From Rhizorhabdus dicambivorans (lineage in GTDB: Bacteria; Pseudomonadota; Alphaproteobacteria; Sphingomonadales; Sphingomonadaceae): a stretch of 64,000 nt of DNA. The translations under genes were made by a program, and so were the position numbers. The stretch is from positions 2,954,001-3,018,000 of the forward strand of contig NZ_CP023449.1 in assembly GCF_002355275.1 (NCBI RefSeq), in the 5' to 3' direction. Below, one piece after another: positions 59,006 to 64,000 of the stretch; within the stretch, counting starts at the first letter, position 1; every line of letters begins with the position of its first letter. Under the pieces are notes generated by a model, which saw only the letters and a program-made list of their open reading frames with translations, made no database searches and had not been told where the DNA came from.

Positions 59006-60762
59006 ATCGATCCGCCTCGAAGACGCTCTGACGGCGAGCGCTGTCGGGCGCCATCGCGTTCCGCATCGGCCTGCCCCTTGCGCGCCGATGCGACCGCCGC
59101 CTCGACGCTCTTTCTGAACCGGGCGAACGGCGGACGCACCCCATGCGCCAGCAGGACGCGCCGGACGGAGGACCGCGTCCCGGTCAGATAGAGGGTCGCG
59201 CCCTGCCGCCGCGCCTTGGCGGCAAGGCCGGCGATCGTCGCGGCCGCGGTCGAATCGAGCAGGGGGACGTCGGAGAAATCGACGATATAGGCGCCGGGCT
59301 GGTCGCCGATCCGATCGAGCGCCGCGCCCACCGTCGCTGCCGCACCGAAGAAGAAAGCCCCTGATATCCGGCACAGCACGATCCCGGGATCGCTCGCCAG
59401 GGCGGCGTCATAGCCCTCCTCCCCGCCGCCCTCCCGATCGGCACGGTCGGCGGGGGACAGCAGCGGCCCGCCATGCTCCACCGCGACCGCTTCCGCCATA
59501 CGGTGGAGGAACAGCAGCGCGCCAAGCCCAAAGCCCGCCAATATGCCTTCGGTCAGATCGCGGAAGATGACGAGGAGAAAGGTGACCAGCAGCACCACCG
59601 CATCGCCGCGCGAGGCGCGCAGCAGCGTGGCGAATTCATGCTTTTCGGCCATGTTCCAGCAGACCATGGCGAGCACCGCCGCCAGCGCGGCGAGCGGGAT
59701 GTAGCTGGCGAGCGGGGCGGCGATCAGCAGGAAGATCAGCAGGAACAGCGAATGGAGCATCCCCGCGACCGGCCCGTGCGCGCCGGCGCGGACATTGGTG
59801 GCGGTGCGGGCGATTGTGCCGGTCACGCAGAGGCCGCCGAACAGCGCCGAGGCGATGTTGGCGATCCCCTGCGCGACGAGTTCGGCATTCGAACGGTGCC
59901 GCCGCCCGGTCATGCTGTCGGCGACCACCGCCGAGAGCAGGCTTTCGATGCTGCCGAGCAGCGCGAAGGACAGCGCGGCGGGCAGCACCGCGACGATCCG
60001 GTCCAGGCTGAGATCGGGAAGGTGCGGCGCGGGCAGCGAGCGCGGAATGCCGCCGAAGCGCGTCCCGATCGTCGCAACGTCCAAACCGGCGGCGGCGGCG
60101 AGCAGCGCGGCCACGACGATGGCGACGAGGAAGGCCGGCCAGTGCGGCCGGAACCGGCGGACGATGATGATGATCGCGATCGTCAGCAGCGCGACCGCGC
60201 AGGCCCCCACGCTGACGCTGGGCAGCGCCGCGCCGAGCGCGTGGAGCTTGGGCAGGATCGCCCCCGGCTCGGGCCCCGTCAGCCGCAGCCCCAGCAATTC
60301 CTTCACTTGGCTGACGAAGATCACCACCGCGATCGCCGAGGTGAAGCCGACCGTCACCGGATAGGGGATATATTTGACGAAGGTCCCCAGCCTTAGCAGG
60401 CCGATCGCCATCAGCATCAGCCCCGAAAGGAAGGTGGCGAGCAGCAGGCCGTCCAGCCCGTGCTGCGCGACCGTCGCGGCGACCAGGACGATGAAGGCGC
60501 CGGCAGGGCCGCCGATCTGGAAGCGGCTGCCACCCAGCATCGAGACGATGAAACCGCCGACGATCGCCGCATATAGGCCGCGATCGGGGGTGACGCCTGA
60601 CGCGATCGCAATCGCCATCGACAGCGGCAGCGCGACAATCGCGACGGTGAGGCCTGCCACCGCATCGGCGCGCAGATCGGCCGCGCCATAATGATCGCGC
60701 AGGATGGTGACGAGCTTCGGCGTGTAGAGCTCGCGGAAGCCGGGTCCGGAGACGCGGGCCAT
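59002..60762 (-). CDS. SulP-family anion transporter with STAS domain
   Basis: 586-residue inner-membrane permease of the SLC26/SulP family, carrying sulfate, bicarbonate or dicarboxylates. About 10-12 membrane segments; the SulP signature region ADAVAGLTVAIVALPLSMAI and SGVTPDRGLYAAIVGG is intact. The C-terminal STAS domain (about 465-560) has PGAYIVDFSDVPLLDSTAAA with the conserved DST. It starts 17 bases after the XRE regulator gene, so the two form an operon. The substrate cannot be told from sequence; the family call is firm. Confidence 0.92.
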   Translation of the reverse strand: MARVSGPGFRELYTPKLVTILRDHYGAADLRADAVAGLTVAIVALPLSMAIAIASGVTPDRGLYAAIVGGFIVSMLGGSRFQIGGPAGAFIVLVAATVAQHGLDGLLLATFLSGLMLMAIGLLRLGTFVKYIPYPVTVGFTSAIAVVIFVSQVKELLGLRLTGPEPGAILPKLHALGAALPSVSVGACAVALLTIAIIIIVRRFRPHWPAFLVAIVVAALLAAAAGLDVATIGTRFGGIPRSLPAPHLPDLSLDRIVAVLPAALSFALLGSIESLLSAVVADSMTGRRHRSNAELVAQGIANIASALFGGLCVTGTIARTATNVRAGAHGPVAGMLHSLFLLIFLLIAAPLASYIPLAALAAVLAMVCWNMAEKHEFATLLRASRGDAVVLLVTFLLVIFRDLTEGILAGFGLGALLFLHRMAEAVAVEHGGPLLSPADRADREGGGEEGYDAALASDPGIVLCRISGAFFFGAAATVGAALDRIGDQPGAYIVDFSDVPLLDSTAAATIAGLAAKARRQGATLYLTGTRSSVRRVLLAHGVRPPFARFRKSVEAAVASARKGQADAERDGARQRSPSERLRGGSI

Positions 60763-60778
60763 TATCTCGCCGGCTCCT

Positions 60779-61051
60779 TCAGCCGGCCCGGCCGCCCGCC
60801 GGGCCTGCGGCCTTGAAGCGCACCCCGCGCCCCTGCCCCGTGCTCGGCGCATTGTCGCCGATCAGCTCGATACCGGCGGCGTCGAACGCCTCGACAACCT
60901 TGGTGAGCGTATCGATCATGCCGCGCACCGTGCCTTCGCTCGCCTCCATCCGCTGGATGGTGGGCAGCGAAACGCCGGCCATCTCCGCCAGCTGACGCTG
61001 GTCGATCCCGAGCAGGGCGCGTGCGGCGCGCATCTGGCCAGCCGTGATCAT
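60779..61051 (-). CDS. XRE-family (Cro/CI) transcriptional regulator
   Basis: 90-residue DNA-binding protein: a helix-turn-helix at about 8-60 (ARALLGIDQRQLAEMAGVSL then PTIQRMEAS) followed by a short C-terminal segment (VVEAFDAAGIELIGDNA) typical of small alphaproteobacterial XRE proteins. It lies directly upstream of the SulP gene and downstream of an AT-rich promoter, so it may control itself and the transporter. Confidence 0.9.
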   Translation of the reverse strand: MITAGQMRAARALLGIDQRQLAEMAGVSLPTIQRMEASEGTVRGMIDTLTKVVEAFDAAGIELIGDNAPSTGQGRGVRFKAAGPAGGRAG

Positions 61052-61135
61052 GCAAATCTTCCGAATTCTACAATATTATATGGTATAATTGATGTTTTAT
61101 ACATCATGATCGATGGTTGATATAACATATATAGC
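61052..61135 (-). promoter_or_regulatory. AT-rich promoter/operator region of the XRE-SulP operon
   Basis: The most AT-rich stretch in the window (TATATGTTATATCAACC, then TATAATATTGTAG close to the start on the minus strand). It contains TGATG-ttttata-CATCA and several TATA-like boxes, suited to an autoregulated promoter. rimO starts 71 bases away on the other strand. Confidence 0.55.
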
Positions 61136-61206
61136 GGAAAGTCGAGCCCGCTCTTTCCGCCGGCTCTCGCAATTTGGAGGGAAAGCGCCTATGTGGCGCG
61201 CCACCC

Positions 61207-62556
61207 ATGGCAATTGAAATCCCCCCTGCGCCGAAGATCGGCATGGTCTCGCTCGGCTGTCCCAAGAATCTGGTCGACAGCGAGCGTATCCTCACCAAGC
61301 TCCGCTCGGACGGCTATGGCCTGTCGCCCGATTATGCGGGAGCGGACGTGGTGCTGGTCAACACCTGCGGCTTCCTCGACAGCGCCAAGGAGGAGAGCCT
61401 GGAGGCGATCGGCGAGGCGATCGCCGAGAATGGCCGCGTGATCGTCACGGGCTGCATGGGCGACGAGGCCGAGGTGATCCGCGCCCGCTTCCCCAATGTC
61501 CTCGCGATCAGTGGGGCGCATCAATATGAGGAAGTGGTCGGCGCGGTGCATGAGGCGGCGCCGGTGCCGCCATCGCCCTATGTCGATCTGGTGCCCGAGG
61601 CGGGGCTGAAGCTGACCCCGCGCCATTACAGCTATCTGAAGATATCCGAGGGCTGCAACCACCGGTGCAGCTTCTGTATCATCCCGTCGATCCGTGGCGA
61701 TCTCGCCAGCCGCCGGCCCGATGCGATCCTGCGCGAGGCCGAGAAGCTGGTCGCCGCCGGCACCCGCGAGCTGCTGGTGATCAGCCAGGACACATCGGCC
61801 TATGGGCTGGACCTGAAGCACAAGAGCTTCCCGCTGAAGGGCCGCGGCGAGGTGCGCGCGCACATGACCGACCTGGCCCGCGAACTGGGCAGGCTCGGCG
61901 CCTGGGTGCGGCTCCACTATGTCTATCCCTATCCGCATGTCGATCATGTGATCCCGCTGATGGCGGAGGGGCTGGTGCTCCCCTATCTCGACATCCCGTT
62001 CCAGCATGCCGCCCCCAGCGTCCTCAAGGCGATGAAGCGGCCGGCCAACGACGCCAAGGTGCTCGAACGGCTGCGGGCGTGGCGGGCGATCTGTCCCGAT
62101 ATCGCGATCCGCTCGACCTTCGTGGTCGGCTTCCCCGGCGAGACCGAGGCGGACTTCCAATATCTGCTCGACTGGCTCGATGAGGCGCAGCTCGACCGGG
62201 TCGGCGCGTTCCGCTTCGAGCCGGTGGCGGGTGCGGCTGCCAACGACCTGCCCGGCGCGGTGCCCGAGGCGGTGAAGGAGGAGCGCTACGCCCGGATCAT
62301 GGACAAGTGCGCGGCGATCTCGGCCGCCAAGCTGCAGGCGAAGGTCGGCCGCACGCTCGACGTGATCGTCGACGCCGTAGACAGTGCTGGGCCGGACGGC
62401 GAAGGCGGCGCGACCGGCCGCTCAAAGGCCGACGCACCCGAGATCGACGGCGAGGTCCATCTGCGCGACGCGGGCGAACTGCAGCCCGGGGACATCGTGC
62501 GCGTGCTGATCGAGGATGCCGACGAGCACGACCTGTTCGGGGTTGCGGTGAACTGA
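61207..62556 (+). CDS. rimO: Ribosomal protein S12 methylthiotransferase RimO
   Basis: 449-residue radical-SAM enzyme adding a methylthio group to Asp of ribosomal protein S12. The N-terminal UPF0004 cluster Cys are at 18, 54 and 83 (SLGCPKN, VNTCGF, TGCMGD), the radical-SAM CNHRCSFC at 150, 154 and 157, and a TRAM domain ends the protein (about 350-449), here with a Gly/Asp-rich insertion ([17 protein letters not shown]). ATG at 61207 starts the family N-terminus ([11 protein letters not shown]). Confidence 0.95.
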   Translation: MAIEIPPAPKIGMVSLGCPKNLVDSERILTKLRSDGYGLSPDYAGADVVLVNTCGFLDSAKEESLEAIGEAIAENGRVIVTGCMGDEAEVIRARFPNVLAISGAHQYEEVVGAVHEAAPVPPSPYVDLVPEAGLKLTPRHYSYLKISEGCNHRCSFCIIPSIRGDLASRRPDAILREAEKLVAAGTRELLVISQDTSAYGLDLKHKSFPLKGRGEVRAHMTDLARELGRLGAWVRLHYVYPYPHVDHVIPLMAEGLVLPYLDIPFQHAAPSVLKAMKRPANDAKVLERLRAWRAICPDIAIRSTFVVGFPGETEADFQYLLDWLDEAQLDRVGAFRFEPVAGAAANDLPGAVPEAVKEERYARIMDKCAAISAAKLQAKVGRTLDVIVDAVDSAGPDGEGGATGRSKADAPEIDGEVHLRDAGELQPGDIVRVLIEDADEHDLFGVAVN

Positions 62557-62590
62557 GTGTGTCGTCCCGGCGGAGGTCGGGGGGCGACGG

Positions 62591-64000
62591 TCAGGTGAGG
62601 GGCGGCAGCTTTTCGATCAGCTTGTCGACGGTGATCGGGAATTCGCGGATGCGCACGCCGGTCGCGTTGTAGATCGCGTTGGCCACCGCGGCGCCCGCGC
62701 CGCAGATGCCGAGTTCGCCGACGCCCTTGGCCTTCATCGGCGAGCTTTTGTCGTCGAGCTCGTCGAAGAAGACGACATCCTGATCGGGAATATCGGCGTG
62801 GACCGGCACATGATAGTCGGCCAGGTCGCGGGTGACGAAATAGCCGAAGCGGGTATCGACGACCAATTCCTCCATCAGCGCCGCACCCGCGCCCATCGTC
62901 ATCGCGCCGATCACCTGGCTGCGCGCCGATTTGGGATTGAGGATGCGCCCCGCCGCGAACGCCCCGCCCTGGCGGCGGATGCGCACCTCGCCGGTCGCGG
63001 CGTCGACCCCGACCTCGCAGAAATGCGCGCCGAAGGTCGCCTGGGCGTAGCGCTCCTGGAGATCGCCATATTCCATGCGGTCCTCGACGACGACACCGTC
63101 CGGGCCCGCCGCGTCGGCCAGTTTTACCCGGCGGTTGCCGGCGATGACATGGCCATCGGCGAAATCGGCGTCGTCCGCGTTGAAGCCCGCCTTCTGCGCA
63201 AGCGCGCGGCGCAATGAGACGCAGGCCGCATAGACCCCCGCCGTCGAACTGTTGGCGCCCCATTGGCCGCCTGAGCCCGCCGACACGGGATAGAGGCTGT
63301 CGCCGAGCCGCACCTCGACCCGATCGAGCGGCACGCCCAGCATCTCGGCGGCGGTCTGGGCCATGATCGTGTAGCTGCCGGTGCCGATATCGGTCATGTC
63401 CGACTCGACCAGCACCCTGCCCCTGCCGTCCACCGACACGCGCGCGCCGGAAGCCCCGACCAGATTGTTGCGGAAGGCCGAGGCCATGCCCATGCCGACC
63501 AGCCAGCGACCGTCGCGGACCTGCCCCGGCGCGGGATTGCGGCGCGACCAGTGGAAGCGTTCGGCGCCCACACGCAGGCATTCGACCAGCTTGCGGCTGG
63601 AAAAGGGGCGGTTCGGCCCCTTCTCCGGATCATATTGGACATCGTTGCGGATACGCAGCTCGACAGGATCGAGCTTCAGCTTTTCGGCCAGCTCATCCAT
63701 CGCCACTTCGAGCGCGAGCAGGCCGACGGCCTCGCCCGGCGCGCGCATCGCATTGCCCTCGGGCAAGTCCAGCTCGCTCAGGAAATGCTCGATCCGGCGG
63801 TGTTCGCCGCGATAGAGCAGCCGGGTCTGCGCGCCGGCCGTCTCCGGGCCACCGCCGGGCAGGTCGCCCGACCATGTCTCATGCGAGATCGCGTCGATCC
63901 GCCCATCCTTGCCGGCGCCGATACGGATGCGCTGGATCGTCGCGGGTCGGTGGGTGGTGTTGTTGGCGATCTGCGGCCGGGCCAGCGCAACCTTGACCGG
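62591..64000 (-). CDS. Molybdopterin-binding subunit of an xanthine dehydrogenase-type oxidoreductase (5' end outside the window)
   Basis: C-terminal 469 residues of a Mo-binding large subunit, running to the right edge. Features: a substrate/cofactor channel segment EGNAMRAPGEAVGLLALE, GSYTIMAQTAAEMLGVPLDRV, GSGGQWGANSSTAGVYAAC, and the catalytic Glu in KGVGELGICGAGAAVANAI. The pattern fits the PaoC/YagR subgroup of aldehyde oxidoreductases more than true xanthine dehydrogenases, with FAD and 2Fe-2S subunit genes expected upstream outside the window. It is convergent with rimO, with 34 bases between stops. Confidence 0.9.
   Translation of the reverse strand, partial: PVKVALARPQIANNTTHRPATIQRIRIGAGKDGRIDAISHETWSGDLPGGGPETAGAQTRLLYRGEHRRIEHFLSELDLPEGNAMRAPGEAVGLLALEVAMDELAEKLKLDPVELRIRNDVQYDPEKGPNRPFSSRKLVECLRVGAERFHWSRRNPAPGQVRDGRWLVGMGMASAFRNNLVGASGARVSVDGRGRVLVESDMTDIGTGSYTIMAQTAAEMLGVPLDRVEVRLGDSLYPVSAGSGGQWGANSSTAGVYAACVSLRRALAQKAGFNADDADFADGHVIAGNRRVKLADAAGPDGVVVEDRMEYGDLQERYAQATFGAHFCEVGVDAATGEVRIRRQGGAFAAGRILNPKSARSQVIGAMTMGAGAALMEELVVDTRFGYFVTRDLADYHVPVHADIPDQDVVFFDELDDKSSPMKAKGVGELGICGAGAAVANAIYNATGVRIREFPITVDKLIEKLPPLT

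Overview
The window is GC-rich, densely coded DNA from an alphaproteobacterium, most probably a sphingomonad (Sphingomonas/Rhizorhabdus type). The evidence is the fused ispDF gene, the neighbours lipA-coq10, rnc-era, serS-surE-nlpD and phaR/phaC, small families typical of that order (DUF4169, DUF465, a secreted EIVVC-motif protein), a DksA with only one zinc-finger cysteine, and frequent GTG/TTG starts with 4-base overlaps. No rRNA, tRNA or CRISPR array was seen.

Layout. 0-8.8 kb is core metabolism: dusB, ispDF, pncC-type cinA, coq10, lipA, a beta-carbonic anhydrase, ettA and a secreted M28 peptidase. 8.8-16.5 kb is accessory: DUF5990, a glutathione S-transferase remnant and an intact GST, very small sphingomonad ORFs, a soluble PAS/HisKA_2 kinase, an IS481-family element and an IS1182-like element. 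16.5-26 kb holds rmuC, a CHASE2-adenylate cyclase overlapping a FecR-like secreted protein gene, cysS, and a TPP enzyme paired with an aldehyde dehydrogenase. 26.0-35.5 kb is a tightly coupled four-gene operon: pentaheme cytochrome, lipoprotein with two GlcG/HbpS-like halves, outer-membrane beta-barrel, and a decaheme cytochrome fused to a C-terminal LVIVD-type propeller. A second, apparently identical IS481 copy sits at its end. 36.6-41.8 kb has xerC, DUF484, fsa and priA. 41.9-47.7 kb is flagellar export and filament cap (fliPQR-flhB, fliD, fliS). 47.8-53.3 kb has rnc-era, the phaR/phaC/phaA polyhydroxyalkanoate genes and a PilZ protein. 53.3-64 kb has DUF465 proteins, dksA, serS-surE-nlpD, an XRE regulator with a SulP transporter, rimO, and the 3' part of a molybdopterin oxidoreductase gene.

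The 26-35.5 kb operon is the strongest candidate for an undescribed system. Fifteen c-type heme motifs, an outer-membrane barrel and a surface-type lipoprotein in one transcript suggest electron transfer across the envelope, of the porin-cytochrome kind, in an aerobic lineage not known for it. The propeller fusion and the duplicated GlcG/HbpS lipoprotein separate it from the textbook MtrCAB arrangement. The function is inferred, and no heme-maturation genes lie in the window.

Intergenic space is filled with at least six families of dispersed palindromic elements (A-F below), each in two to four copies. Family E starts exactly at a host stop codon. Both IS481 insertions lie in a (C/T)TAG-type target that supplies stop codons on both strands: one for the host gene and one for the transposase.
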